Below, one piece after another: positions 6,499 to 15,816 of a stretch of 64,000 nt of DNA. The notes under the pieces are model-generated. The model made no database searches. It was not told the origin of the DNA and saw only the letters and a program-made list of their open reading frames with translations. A program made the translations under genes and the position numbers. Each line of letters starts with the position of its first letter. Position 1 is the stretch's first letter. Source of the DNA: Amphritea sp. 1_MG-2023 (GTDB taxonomy: Bacteria > Pseudomonadota > Gammaproteobacteria > Pseudomonadales > Balneatricaceae); NCBI RefSeq assembly GCF_030547545.1, contig NZ_JAUOQE010000004.1, positions 1 to 64,000 of the forward strand, written 5' to 3'.

Positions 6499-7455
6499 TC
6501 ATTTACCTTGTTGGCGGTGAGCCGAGCGATCACTCTGTGACTCTGCGTCTAACCGTTCCTGTTCTATTCGTTCACGCTCAAGGCGTTCGGCCTCAAGCTT
6601 CTGTTGTCGCCATTTTTCCTGCCACTCGGCGACAGTTTCATACGTGATCGGCCCGACTTGTCCACCACGCAGTTCAGTGAGGAGTATCTCCGAGGCTTTA
6701 TGCATATCGATCACACCACCGGGCCTCAAACCACCGCGTTTACGTCCGATCGCTTCAAGCACCAGATCACCGCGTTCGGGCAGCTCTTTAAGTTTATAGC
6801 GACTCATCAGTAAATCAGGGTAATCCTGACGCAAAAACTCCGCCGCATAGAGGGCAATATCTTCATACTCGATAGCGGTGTTTTTAATCGCACCACTGGC
6901 CGCCAGGCGATAGCCCGAATCGATATCTTCAATTTTAGGCCACAACATCCCCGGTGTATCCGATAATGCCATACCGTTTTTAAGCGTAAAGCGTGTTTGC
7001 CCTTTGGTGACGGCAGGCTCATTACCGACCTTGGCAATTCGTTTACCGAGCAAGGCGTTAATCATGGTGGATTTACCGACGTTGGGAATCCCCATAATCA
7101 TGGCACGCACCTGACGCTTATTATTGCTGCGCGCGGGCACCAGTTTATTGCACAGCTCAGGGATGCTATTAATCAGCTTTTTTTGCTGATAATCGATGAT
7201 CAATGCCTGAGTATCGGGCAAACTGTTGTAATAATCAGCCCACTCCTGAGTGCGCGCTGGATCGGCGAGATCACTTTTATTCAGCAACTTGATGACCGGC
7301 GTTCCCTTGCGTAGCTGAGACACCATCGGATTTTCACTGGAAACAGGTAAGCGGGCATCGAGCACTTCGATTACCACATCAATCTCATCCATCACCTTGG
7401 CGATCTCTTTACGGGCCTTATGCATATGGCCAGGAAACCAGTTAATTGTACTCAT
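6499..7455 (-). CDS. RbgA/YlqF-family circularly permuted ribosome biogenesis GTPase
   Basis: The 318-residue protein has its GTPase motifs in permuted order: G4 LLNKSDLADP near residue 58 comes before G1 GIPNVGKSTMIN near residue 122 and G3 DTPGMLWP near residue 166. The N-terminal INWFPGHMHKA is a family hallmark. RbgA homologues act in late assembly of the 50S subunit. The C-terminus ends in a long glutamate/arginine-rich helix (ERLERERIEQERL), longer than in many homologues. It forms a tight two-gene unit with the charged protein downstream. Confidence 0.9.
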   Translation of the reverse strand: MSTINWFPGHMHKARKEIAKVMDEIDVVIEVLDARLPVSSENPMVSQLRKGTPVIKLLNKSDLADPARTQEWADYYNSLPDTQALIIDYQQKKLINSIPELCNKLVPARSNNKRQVRAMIMGIPNVGKSTMINALLGKRIAKVGNEPAVTKGQTRFTLKNGMALSDTPGMLWPKIEDIDSGYRLAASGAIKNTAIEYEDIALYAAEFLRQDYPDLLMSRYKLKELPERGDLVLEAIGRKRGGLRPGGVIDMHKASEILLTELRGGQVGPITYETVAEWQEKWRQQKLEAERLERERIEQERLDAESQSDRSAHRQQGK

Positions 7456-7609
7456 AATCTCAGTCTGCTAAATCAGGGAGCAACATTATACCTGTCACAT
7501 CGAAAACAGCGACTTCTTTCGCCCATTATCCTAATATCGCACTACCTGTATTGGTGAGTCAGCCTGCTGACAATCAAAGCCACTACCGATATGCTTAAAT
7601 CAATTGTCT

Positions 7610-7615
7610 TATAAT
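7610..7615 (+). promoter_or_regulatory. Candidate -10 element of the EAL-HDOD gene
   Basis: A perfect TATAAT lies 17 bp ahead of the start codon, but no clear -35 box is present at 17 bp spacing and the leader would be very short. Confidence 0.25.
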
Positions 7616-7631
7616 TTGGAAAAAATCAATC

Positions 7632-8855
7632 ATGGACACCTCTTCAGGCGCACAAATCCTCATGTCTCGGCAGCCGATCTTCGATCGCAGCCAACGGGTT
7701 GTGGCCTATGAATTACTGTATCGTGATGGCCAAGATGCAGATAGCTCTCTGTTCAGTCAATCCAGCGCCACCAGCGAGTTGCTGCTGAATTCATACACCA
7801 GCATTTCCGATCAGGGTGAGCTGAAGCGCGTGCCTGCATTTATCAACCTCAGCCGTGAGTTACTGCTGTCTAATGATTTCCCAGCATTACCCCGGAAAAA
7901 CATCGTCCTAGAAATCAATACCAATATTAATGTCGAGCGTGACATTATTGTCGCCATTTACCGTTTAGTTAAGGCCGGTTATCGCATCGCGTTGGATAAT
8001 TTCATTTACAAACCCGAACATGAACCCTTATTCAAAATGGCCCAAATCATCAAACTCAATGTTAAAAACATGAGTTTTGACGATATTGCTAAACAGGTTA
8101 GTCTCCTCTCGCCTTTCAAAGTGACGCTACTCGCCGAGAAGATTCAGACCGTCGAGATGCTAGAAGAGTGTAATAAGCTCGGTTTTAAGCTGTTTCAGGG
8201 GCACTTCCTCAGCAAACCCAAATTAATCAAGGGTAAAAAGGTCGATCCCAATCAGGCCGCCCTGTTTGAACTCGTACAAGAACTACAAAACCCCAACACC
8301 ACACCGGAGCGCCTCGAAAGCCTCATTATCCGCGACCCCGTGCTCACCTATAAGCTGCTGCGCATTATAAACTCGGCCGCCTATTCGCTAGTGCGCAAAG
8401 TTGAATCACTGACTGAAGCCATCGTCATGCTCGGCATGGCACAGATTAGAAAGTGGGCAACCCTCATCGCTCTCAACAATCAAAGCGGCAAGCCTGAAGA
8501 GATTTGCCGTGGCTTACTGGTACGTGGGCGCATGTGTGAAGAGATTGCCTTAGCCAGTAAACGACCAAACCCAGGCAGCTATTTCATGACGGGCATGATG
8601 TCGAATCTCCACCTGTTACTGGATATCGATCGTGAATCAATGCTGAAAGAGGTACCACTCAGCGATGAAATCAAGAATGCCATTCTCCTCAATGAAGGCG
8701 AGATGGGTGAAACATTGATGCATGTGGGTAACTATGAGACCGGTGACTGGGATCTCCTACCCACTAACTTCGATGCTACCCTTTATGAAAGCTGTTATCG
8801 TAAATCACTCGAATGGAGTAAGGAGGCGATGCAGGCCCTCAACGACTTAGATTAG
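7632..8855 (+). CDS. EAL-HDOD signalling protein (YuxH-like), EAL site degenerate
   Basis: The 407-residue protein has an EAL-like domain in residues 8-200, starting SRQPIFDRSQRVVAYELLYR, and an HDOD domain in about residues 205-390 (RDPVLTYKLLRIINSAAY). The EAL active-site motifs are eroded: ELL replaces EAL, ALDNF replaces the DDFG metal motif, and FQGHFLSKP stands for QGYL. Cyclic-di-GMP hydrolysis is therefore unlikely. Family members act as scaffolds or nucleotide sensors in motility and biofilm control. It stands alone, convergent with maiA. Confidence 0.85.
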   Translation: MDTSSGAQILMSRQPIFDRSQRVVAYELLYRDGQDADSSLFSQSSATSELLLNSYTSISDQGELKRVPAFINLSRELLLSNDFPALPRKNIVLEINTNINVERDIIVAIYRLVKAGYRIALDNFIYKPEHEPLFKMAQIIKLNVKNMSFDDIAKQVSLLSPFKVTLLAEKIQTVEMLEECNKLGFKLFQGHFLSKPKLIKGKKVDPNQAALFELVQELQNPNTTPERLESLIIRDPVLTYKLLRIINSAAYSLVRKVESLTEAIVMLGMAQIRKWATLIALNNQSGKPEEICRGLLVRGRMCEEIALASKRPNPGSYFMTGMMSNLHLLLDIDRESMLKEVPLSDEIKNAILLNEGEMGETLMHVGNYETGDWDLLPTNFDATLYESCYRKSLEWSKEAMQALNDLD

Positions 8856-8893
8856 TCAGCGCCCTGCTTCGCCACGACCATCAACCCCACACG

Positions 8894-8929
8894 CGTTGAG
8901 TCGATGAGCTTATCCTCAGCGACTCAACG
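8894..8929. terminator. Strong hairpin between convergent genes
   Basis: CGTTGAGTCG (8894-8903) and CGACTCAACG (8920-8929) are perfect inverted repeats, and TGAG/CTCA extends the stem inside after one mismatch. It lacks a T-run, so it may be a weak bidirectional terminator or an RNA-end protecting stem. Confidence 0.45.
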
Positions 8930-8945
8930 ACTACCGAGCACTTAT

Positions 8946-9578
8946 TTATGCCGTGCCTTGTCGATCAGGGTGCGCATCAATGAAGCCTTTCAGTTGCAGA
9001 CAGTTATCATTCACTCGACAGATGTGCGGATAACGACTCATATCACAATTAAAACGATTGGCATTAAAAACCTGCGGAATCAGTGACACATCGGCCAATG
9101 ATAGTTGATCGCCAAAACTAAACGCTCCGGCATTAACCGCTAGCATAGATTCCAACGCATCAAAGCCCTGATACACCCAATGCTGATACCACTGCGTTTT
9201 CTGCGTATCGCTTCCACCCAGCTCGGTCAGCAGATATTTCAACACCCGTAGGTTATTAAGCGGATGGATATCACACGCCACTAATAGCGCCATGGCTCTG
9301 ACTTTGGCGCGATCGGCTGATGCAGCCGGCAACAAAGGCGTCACCTGCGGATAGGTTTCATCGAGATATTCACAAATAGCCATTGATTGAGTCAACAGCA
9401 ATTCCCCATCGAGCAAAGCCGGCACTAAGCCTTGCGGGTTGCGGGCTAAATGCGCAGCCGAGCGCTGCTCACCAGCAACCAAATTCACGGGCACCTGCTG
9501 ATAATCAATTGCTTTTAAATTCAGCGCAATACGCACTCGATAGGCCGCCGATGAGCGGTAGTAGTCATACAAAATCAT
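8946..9578 (-). CDS. maiA: Maleylacetoacetate isomerase (zeta-class glutathione transferase)
   Basis: The 210-residue protein has the zeta-GST N-terminal thioredoxin fold with SSAAYRVRIALN at residues 9-20, where the second serine position holds the catalytic glutathione contact. NPQGLVPALLDG binds glutathione and QSMAICEYLDETYP follows. The enzyme isomerises maleylacetoacetate to fumarylacetoacetate in tyrosine and homogentisate breakdown. The usual partners hmgA and fahA are not beside it, so it may belong to a dispersed pathway. A LysR regulator is encoded upstream on the same strand. Confidence 0.9.
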   Translation of the reverse strand: MILYDYYRSSAAYRVRIALNLKAIDYQQVPVNLVAGEQRSAAHLARNPQGLVPALLDGELLLTQSMAICEYLDETYPQVTPLLPAASADRAKVRAMALLVACDIHPLNNLRVLKYLLTELGGSDTQKTQWYQHWVYQGFDALESMLAVNAGAFSFGDQLSLADVSLIPQVFNANRFNCDMSRYPHICRVNDNCLQLKGFIDAHPDRQGTA

Positions 9579-9666
9579 ATTATTAACACCTAGCCAAACA
9601 GGTTATTCGATTGCCACGCATGCCGCTTGCTTAAGCCCTCTCTCCTCGACTTAAAAGTGGCATACC

Positions 9667-10581
9667 TTATGACGAAAATGTTTGCTGCAGATTGTTCTCC
9701 AGCCACGTTTGAAAGAACTCAATAAATAGGCTAACTTTTGGCGGCACATACTGACGCTCTTGATACACCGCGTATAAGCTCAAGCGTTCGGCCTGATAGT
9801 CTGGCAATAGTAGCTCCACTTTTCCCTCAGCCACATAACGCTCAATCACAAAGGAAGCTAAGTTTGCGATGCCTCGATCCGCCAATACTGATTGTAATAC
9901 CAGTAAGCTATTATTAGCTTTCAGGTCTCCACTAACCTCAACCACCTGACTGCCTGCGCTATTCGTCAGCGTCCAAACATTGGTATTGCTGGCTAACATA
10001 AACACCAAACAATTATGTTGTGTCAGCTCTTGAGGGGTTTGCGGCCGCCCCTGTTCAAGCAAATACTGCGGACTAGCACAGAGAAACAACGGTATGGAGG
10101 CAATTTCACGAGCAATCAAGCTGGAATCCGGCAGTTGCGGATGAGTAATTCTCAGGGCGAGATCGAATCCTTCTCGTAGCAACTCAACATCGCCATCATC
10201 GAGGGCGACTTCAAACTGTATCTCAGGGTAAAGCTGCATAAATTCAGGAATGGCTTTCGATAGCAACATCTGTCCAAACGTCATGTTGCAGTTGATTTTT
10301 AAGACCCCTTGAGGCGTTCCCTGCAACTGCGATACGAGATTCTCCGCCTCACTTACCTCAGCCAGAACCCGTTGACATTTTTCATGATACGCCGCTCCCA
10401 CTTCAGTGACACTCAAGCGGCGCGTGGTACGCTGCAGTAACCTCGCGCCGACGTGTTTTTCTAAATGCGCAACCTGCTTACTGACCGACGAACTTGAGAT
10501 GCCCAACTCGCCAGCCGCCAATGAAAAGCTCTTTAAATCAACTACGCGAACAAATACACCCATCGCTGACAGAACATCCAT
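9667..10581 (-). CDS. LysR-family transcriptional regulator
   Basis: The 304-residue protein has an N-terminal winged helix-turn-helix (FSLAAGELGISSSSVSKQVAHLEKHVG split over residues 18-45). An effector domain follows, with LKINCNMTFGQMLLSKAIPEF and ALRITHPQLPDSSLIAREI. It belongs to the common LysR subgroup related to DmlR/AaeR-like regulators. It is upstream of maiA on the same strand with an 88-bp gap, so it might control or be co-transcribed with maiA. The effector is unknown. Confidence 0.85.
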   Translation of the reverse strand: MDVLSAMGVFVRVVDLKSFSLAAGELGISSSSVSKQVAHLEKHVGARLLQRTTRRLSVTEVGAAYHEKCQRVLAEVSEAENLVSQLQGTPQGVLKINCNMTFGQMLLSKAIPEFMQLYPEIQFEVALDDGDVELLREGFDLALRITHPQLPDSSLIAREIASIPLFLCASPQYLLEQGRPQTPQELTQHNCLVFMLASNTNVWTLTNSAGSQVVEVSGDLKANNSLLVLQSVLADRGIANLASFVIERYVAEGKVELLLPDYQAERLSLYAVYQERQYVPPKVSLFIEFFQTWLENNLQQTFSS

Positions 10582-10690
10582 TCCCTATGTCTCCCTATCA
10601 TAATCAAACTTAACGCTATCAAGCGTGGATAATTAAGTTCAACCCAAGCCGTGATATTAATGCCAAAAAGATAATAATCCACTATAAAGC

Positions 10691-10718
10691 AAAAACGGCC
10701 AATACCGGCCGTTTTTTT
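10691..10718. terminator. Bidirectional rho-independent terminator
   Basis: AAAAACGGCC, a six-base loop and GGCCGTTTTTTT form a stem with T-runs on both strands. It ends the TRAP-usp transcript on the minus strand and separates it from the LysR gene. Confidence 0.85.
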
Positions 10719-10741
10719 ATTGAGACTAAATATCCGTTTTG

Positions 10742-11224
10742 TTAAAGCGGTACGATCAACACCGGACGCTTTGAACTTTGCATCACTTTATTAGCCGTTG
10801 AACCGAGTAGGAACTGCCCCATCGCGGAATGAGTTCGCGTACCCATCACAATCACATCGGCATCGATTTCATCGGCAACTCGCAGGATGGTTTTCCAAGG
10901 CGTACCCTCTTCAACCCGTGAAGTCAGAGAGCCCTTTTGCAACACCTCGCTCTCTTCAAGCTCCGTATCACAGAAACGCGTAATACGTTCTTCAATCTTG
11001 GCCTTAAGGTTTTGCAAGCTTTGATCCTGTAGCGCCTTCATATCTTGCTCGTTAATCATCGTTTGAACGATACTCTGAGCGGATGAGCTAAGCGGCTCAA
11101 TTACATGCAGATAAGTGATTTCAGAATGATAGTGACCACACAAGCTAATCGCGGCACGAAAGGCCGGACGCGAACCCTTATCAATATCTGAAGCGTAGAG
11201 AATTTTTTTTACATCAGGCAACAT
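10742..11224 (-). CDS. Universal stress protein linked to the TRAP transporter (TeaD-like)
   Basis: The 160-residue UspA-fold protein has ILYASDIDKGSRPA at the N-terminus and the ATP-binding signature GTRTHSAMGQFLLGSTA near residues 127-143. The Gx2Gx9G(S/T) pattern shows the nucleotide-binding subtype. It is the last gene of the dctP-dctQ-dctM cluster. In Halomonas, TeaD occupies the same position and tunes transport by the TeaABC TRAP system, which suggests the same role here. A hairpin with a T-run lies between dctM and this gene and may lower its expression. Confidence 0.85.
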   Translation of the reverse strand: MLPDVKKILYASDIDKGSRPAFRAAISLCGHYHSEITYLHVIEPLSSSAQSIVQTMINEQDMKALQDQSLQNLKAKIEERITRFCDTELEESEVLQKGSLTSRVEEGTPWKTILRVADEIDADVIVMGTRTHSAMGQFLLGSTANKVMQSSKRPVLIVPL

Positions 11225-11243
11225 AATTCAACCCTCATATCAA

Positions 11244-11262
11244 AAAGGCCCCTCAGGGCCTT
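11244..11262 (-). terminator. Intercistronic hairpin between dctM and usp
   Basis: On the minus strand AAGGCCC-TG-AGGGGCCTT is followed by TTTTG, about 20 bp before the usp start. It could partially terminate transcription or stabilise the upstream mRNA. Confidence 0.5.
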
Positions 11263-11279
11263 AAACATATTTAACCACG

Positions 11280-12617
11280 TTAACGATACAGCAACTCGGG
11301 TAAGAAAAGCGATATCGAAGAAAACAGCGTAATCAACACCAGACGGAAAATATCAGCACACCAAAATGGCGTCACCCCTTTAAAGATAACACTGGCTTTC
11401 ACATCTCTCAGCACGGCGCTTAAGACAAACACGTTCATGCCCACCGGCGGCGTGATTAGACTGATCTCCGTCACCACCACCACCACAATACCAAACCACA
11501 CCAGATCGAAGCCAAGGCTTTGTACCAATGGGAAGAAAATAGGTACTGTCAGCAGCAACATGGATAAACTTTCAAATACCATGCCCAAGACAATATAGAT
11601 CGCTAAAATGACTAAAATCACCACCATCGGTGGCACATCTAAGCCGTTCACTAATTCAAGTAGATCGGCAGGCAAACCCGCACGGTTAATGAAATTAGAG
11701 AAGATCAACGCGCCAATTAATACCGCAAACAGCATCGCCGATGTTCTGGCCGTATCGGTTAAAATATCAAACAGACTGCCAAACGTCAGTGAGCGACGAT
11801 ACAAGGCGATCAAGAAAGCGCCGCCCGCCCCAATACCCGCCGCTTCGGTGGGCGTGAAGACACCAAGATAGATGCCGCCCATCACCACCGAGAACAGTAT
11901 CAGTACACCCCAAACACCATTCAATGCTTGTAGACGTTCGGACCATGCCATCTTCTCACCACAAGGGCCCGCGTCTGGATCACGCCATACCACGTACCTC
12001 ACCGCCGCCAGATACAACATGATCCCCAGAAAACCTGGAATAAAGCCAGCAGCAAATAGTTCGCGAATACTGGTTTCAGTTAGCAAACCGTAGATCACCA
12101 AGATCACAGAAGGCGGAATCAAGATACCCAGCGTACCACCCGCAGCAATCGAGGCCGTTGCGAGTGAATCGGCATAGCCATATTTACGCATCGGCGGCAT
12201 CGCCACCTTTGCCATGGTTGCAGAGGTCGCCAGACTCGAACCACAAATCGCCGAGAAACCACCACAAGCGACGACGGTCGCCATGGAAAGGCCGCCCTTA
12301 CGGTGACCTAAAAACGCATAAGAGGCGCGGTACAATTCATGGGATAGCCCGGACTTTGTCACGAGGTTACCCATCAGTATAAACAGTGGAATAACGGATA
12401 AGCCGTATTCCTGTGAGGTATCGACAACACGCTTAGCGGCCATCGATAACGCCCCCGTCCACCGAAAATCCATCAAGTTATCAAAACCAAGACCTTGCAT
12501 ATATGCAAAGCCAAAAAAGCCTACCAGCCCCATTGCAAATGCAATCGGTACCCGGATGACCACGATAATCAGCAGCAGTATTGCAAAGCCAGTTAATGCA
12601 GTAATCATTCTGAACAC
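11280..12617 (-). CDS. TRAP transporter large permease, DctM type
   Basis: The 445-residue protein is almost wholly hydrophobic and has the DctM pattern of about twelve membrane segments, with GGTLGILIPPSVILVIYG near the middle and ITPPVGMNVFVLSAV near the end. These correspond to the family's ion- and substrate-contacting hairpin regions. It would carry the sodium-coupled transport step in the inner membrane. It follows dctQ by 42 bp and precedes usp. The C-terminus (LFSSISLFLPELLYR) is typical. Confidence 0.92.
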   Translation of the reverse strand: MFRMITALTGFAILLLIIVVIRVPIAFAMGLVGFFGFAYMQGLGFDNLMDFRWTGALSMAAKRVVDTSQEYGLSVIPLFILMGNLVTKSGLSHELYRASYAFLGHRKGGLSMATVVACGGFSAICGSSLATSATMAKVAMPPMRKYGYADSLATASIAAGGTLGILIPPSVILVIYGLLTETSIRELFAAGFIPGFLGIMLYLAAVRYVVWRDPDAGPCGEKMAWSERLQALNGVWGVLILFSVVMGGIYLGVFTPTEAAGIGAGGAFLIALYRRSLTFGSLFDILTDTARTSAMLFAVLIGALIFSNFINRAGLPADLLELVNGLDVPPMVVILVILAIYIVLGMVFESLSMLLLTVPIFFPLVQSLGFDLVWFGIVVVVVTEISLITPPVGMNVFVLSAVLRDVKASVIFKGVTPFWCADIFRLVLITLFSSISLFLPELLYR

Positions 12618-12659
12618 ACCTGTAACGTTATCAACGTATATATAGTGAAGTAACCAGGA

Positions 12660-13175
12660 TCAGTCACGTGACAGGAACAACAAACGGTAAACACCGTAGC
12701 TGATCATTAAGGCGGCCGTTATCCAGCTCATAATCGCGATATATTGGACAACGTAGCCTATCGGAAACTGAAGATACTCAGTCACCTCTTCCCGTCGTAA
12801 AGAGCGTTCCGCTAGCTGAAAAATTCTAACGGCCAGAAAGTACAAGGATGTCGACATCAGAAAAGCTGCGAACAAGCCCAACACTTTAATCAATGAACTC
12901 CCCATCACACGATCGAGGATATCAACAACAACATGCCCGCCACGCCAAGTAATCACCGGCATTTCCGCAAATACCAAGATAGCAATGGCCATCTCCGTTA
13001 ATTCAGTGGTTCCATCGACCGAATTGGCGAAAAAATAACGACCGAAAACATCGGCACAGGTTAGCAGCATCAATAAAAATAGGGTTACGGCAGCAATCAA
13101 CTCTAGAAAAAAGGCCAGCCAGATGACTGGCCCTTTTTCCTCGTAGTGCGCTGTCAGCCAGGCACTAAAGGTCAT
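12660..13175 (-). CDS. TRAP transporter small permease, DctQ type
   Basis: The 171-residue inner-membrane protein has four predicted membrane segments, the first around LAFFLELIAAVTLFLLMLL, with FGRYFFANSVDGTTELTE after it as in DctQ proteins. The start at 13175 (MTFSAWLTAH) is chosen because GAGGAG stands seven bases ahead. A longer in-frame start at 13205 would overlap dctP. It pairs with DctM to form the membrane part of the transporter. Confidence 0.9.
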   Translation of the reverse strand: MTFSAWLTAHYEEKGPVIWLAFFLELIAAVTLFLLMLLTCADVFGRYFFANSVDGTTELTEMAIAILVFAEMPVITWRGGHVVVDILDRVMGSSLIKVLGLFAAFLMSTSLYFLAVRIFQLAERSLRREEVTEYLQFPIGYVVQYIAIMSWITAALMISYGVYRLLFLSRD

Positions 13176-13185
13176 AGTACGCTCC

Positions 13186-14208
13186 TCACTTATAGCTGCG
13201 GGCAATTTGACGCAATTCAGTTAGTGCTGCTTTTGCATCAACACCACGATCAGCGACAGCCTCATAGAACGCCTCATCCATACCCTCAGTTAGTGCCACG
13301 AACTCCTTATCTAAGGCATCATCTTGCTTAACCATGGTGATGTTTACACCGGCTTCTTCAGCGGCTTTAACCCCTTCGAGGTCGCCTGCATCCCAAGCAC
13401 GACCGGCCATCGCCGATAATTTTTCACCGGAAACGCTGAGAATCGCCTGGCGATCTTTAGCGTCAAGATCGGCTAAGAAATCAGGGTTCATAAACATAGC
13501 AAAGCTGCCCATATACATACCGCCAGGCAACATAACGACATTCTGAGCCACCTCTTTCAGGCGCAGTGATTTTTGTTCGCCCATCGGAATGAAGACGCCA
13601 TCAATAACGCCTTGCTGCATCATCTCATACACTTTCGGGGCCGGTGCACCTACCGAGGTTACGCCTAGACGCTCACCGATTTCTCCCTGTACACCACCGC
13701 CTAAACGTATTTTTTTACCTTCTAGATCGGCCAGTGAGGTAATCGGTTGCGCCATATGAATTTGACCCGGACCATGCGTAAATAAGCCGATCACTTCAAG
13801 ACCGTCATGCTCATTCGCCTTAGCAAAGTATTTTTGATGAACACGCCAATGAGCAACCGAAGCCGCTTCTGCACTCGCGCCTAGCAGTGGCTGTTCAACC
13901 GCTTGCGTCAGCTTGAAGCGGCCTGGCACATAACCATGGTAGCTCCAAGAGACGTCAACCACGCCGTCTTCAACCAGTTCAAACATGGTTTTGGGATGTC
14001 CCAGACCATATTCAATTTCCACTTTAACTCGTCCATCGGTCGCGTCTTCAACCCATTTTGACCACGTTGGCCAAACAACAGTGTTCTGAGGATGGGTCGG
14101 TGGTAACCAGCTAGCCACACGCAGTGTTGTTTCTGCCATCGCACTAACCGAAAAGGATGTACCTAAAGCAACTGCGGCAGCAGTTTTCAAGAAAGTCATT
14201 TTTTTCAT
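13186..14208 (-). CDS. TRAP transporter periplasmic substrate-binding protein, DctP type
   Basis: The 340-residue protein has a signal peptide ending in AMA before ETTLRVASWLPPTHP, then a DctP fold with KIRLGGGVQGEIGERLG and PAPKVYEMMQQGVIDGVF. It would capture a carboxylate or similar anionic solute in the periplasm and deliver it to DctQM. The substrate cannot be read from sequence. A PaaX repressor lies divergently upstream, so an aromatic acid is one possibility. First gene of the operon, followed by dctQ. Confidence 0.9.
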   Translation of the reverse strand: MKKMTFLKTAAAVALGTSFSVSAMAETTLRVASWLPPTHPQNTVVWPTWSKWVEDATDGRVKVEIEYGLGHPKTMFELVEDGVVDVSWSYHGYVPGRFKLTQAVEQPLLGASAEAASVAHWRVHQKYFAKANEHDGLEVIGLFTHGPGQIHMAQPITSLADLEGKKIRLGGGVQGEIGERLGVTSVGAPAPKVYEMMQQGVIDGVFIPMGEQKSLRLKEVAQNVVMLPGGMYMGSFAMFMNPDFLADLDAKDRQAILSVSGEKLSAMAGRAWDAGDLEGVKAAEEAGVNITMVKQDDALDKEFVALTEGMDEAFYEAVADRGVDAKAALTELRQIARSYK

Positions 14209-14792
14209 TCGTTCTATCTCCTGGCTATCTCTTAGACGCGATTACGTCCATTATTTTTATTAGAGATTAATGAGGCTTTGCCCCTAGTTATTATATGCCT
14301 TCGCATCTCTGCTGAAGGGTTGATGAATCATAACCAAGTATATGATACATTTCTATCAACAATTAATAAAAATACTGTATCAGTATATTAGTATTAAACT
14401 GTTCGCCTTGCATTACTTACTTTGCTGATTGAGTTGAACCTTAGTACAGCACCCTATGAACATAAGTGATTCACAGTGGCATATTATCGTTTTTAAGCGT
14501 CGCTCAACTGAACAATATAGTTAGCATGTTAACTAAATAAAGCGTACTCGTAAACACTTAAGAACAATATTCAAGCCTGAGGGCCATCGTCTAGGCCTCT
14601 TGCTAAGTGACATGCCACGCTTACTAGTGCGTGATCTCATACTCTTTATAGACTATCTAGGCCTGCCAACGACAGATAACGACATCTGTGCTTGATGGCA
14701 TTATTTTTTGCACATAAACTCTTTATTTTTTTCGGGGCACTATCGATGCAAATGATATATTCCCTTTCTGGTCATAACTGTATGAGAACCGA
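14209..14792. promoter_or_regulatory. Divergent intergenic region between dctP and paaX
   Basis: This 584-bp A+T-rich region must hold both promoters. It contains an inverted pair GTATATGATACA (14338-14349) and TGTATCAGTATAT (14376-14388). The left copy matches 9 of the first 10 positions of the E. coli PaaX consensus WWTRTGATTC, but the rest of the consensus does not fit. No gene or RNA was recognised in it. Confidence 0.35.
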
Positions 14793-15713
14793 ATGAACAA
14801 ACTTCGTTGTATTGAAGAGCTGGTTGATGACTTTAACAATCAGCGGCCGATTCGCGGTGGATCATTGATTATCACCATCTATGGCGATGCGATCTCTCCT
14901 AGAGGCGGCACGGTTTGGCTAGGAAGCTTGATCAAGCTGCTTGAGCCCCTCGGGCTTAATCAGAGACTCGTAAGAACTTCCATTTTTCGTCTCACGAAGG
15001 ACGGCTGGCTGAATTCTTCACAGGTCGGACGCAAAAGTTTTTACAGCCTAACCGATGTGGGCCGCAAACGATTCGAAAGCGCATTCCGACGCATTTATGC
15101 CGAACTCTACCCCGAATGGGACGGCAAATGGGATATGATCATCACCACACAGTTAGATACTGAACTGCGTAAAGTCGTTAAAAAGGAACTCGAATGGCTC
15201 GGCTTTGGTAACATTGCCCCAAGCGTGATGGCTCATCCGATGGCCGATATGCTAGAAGTTAACGGCACACTGCAGGATCTATGTGTGCAAAATGATATTA
15301 TTCATATGAGTTCTGAGTTAGTGAACGGGCAAACCTCCGCACCACTAAAGGAACTGGTCAATGAGTGCTGGAACCTAAATCAGTTATCCGATGATTATCA
15401 ACTCTTTCTCGAACGCTTCCGGCCCATCCTAAGAGCCATTGAAAACCAACCGGAACTGGATCCTGAGCAGTGCTTTCAACTGCGTATTTTATTAATCCAT
15501 CACTACCGCAGAATTCTCCTGAAAGACCCGCAACTCCCAGAAAAGCTCTTACCAGCGGATTGGGCTGGCACTTCAGCTCGAGTACTGTGTCGGAACATCT
15601 ATCGACACATATTTCAGCCCGCTGAGAGTTTTCTCTCGGCAACTCAAGAAACGGCAGATGGTCGCTTACCGGAACCCGCGCCGCGCTTCTATAAACGCTT
15701 CGGCGGTCTGTAA
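14793..15713 (+). CDS. paaX: PaaX-family transcriptional repressor
   Basis: The 306-residue protein matches PaaX along its length. The N-terminal winged helix has RGGSLIITIYGDAISPRGG and RLVRTSIFRLTKDGWL, followed by the central PaaX domain (KWDMIITT) and a C-terminal domain with LLIHHYRRILLKDPQLPEKLLP. PaaX represses phenylacetate catabolic genes and is released by phenylacetyl-CoA. No paa catabolic genes are in this window, so the effector here might be another aryl-CoA. It is divergent from the TRAP operon and upstream of a DUF2889 gene. Confidence 0.9.
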   Translation: MNKLRCIEELVDDFNNQRPIRGGSLIITIYGDAISPRGGTVWLGSLIKLLEPLGLNQRLVRTSIFRLTKDGWLNSSQVGRKSFYSLTDVGRKRFESAFRRIYAELYPEWDGKWDMIITTQLDTELRKVVKKELEWLGFGNIAPSVMAHPMADMLEVNGTLQDLCVQNDIIHMSSELVNGQTSAPLKELVNECWNLNQLSDDYQLFLERFRPILRAIENQPELDPEQCFQLRILLIHHYRRILLKDPQLPEKLLPADWAGTSARVLCRNIYRHIFQPAESFLSATQETADGRLPEPAPRFYKRFGGL

Positions 15714-15816
15714 GACCGCTGATTGATTGTTGCACTGCGAAACACATTGTGGGATAAATATATGGCTTAGCGAGCCATAATTGTTTCCTCTTCACTAATA
15801 ATAAAGTACCGATTCT

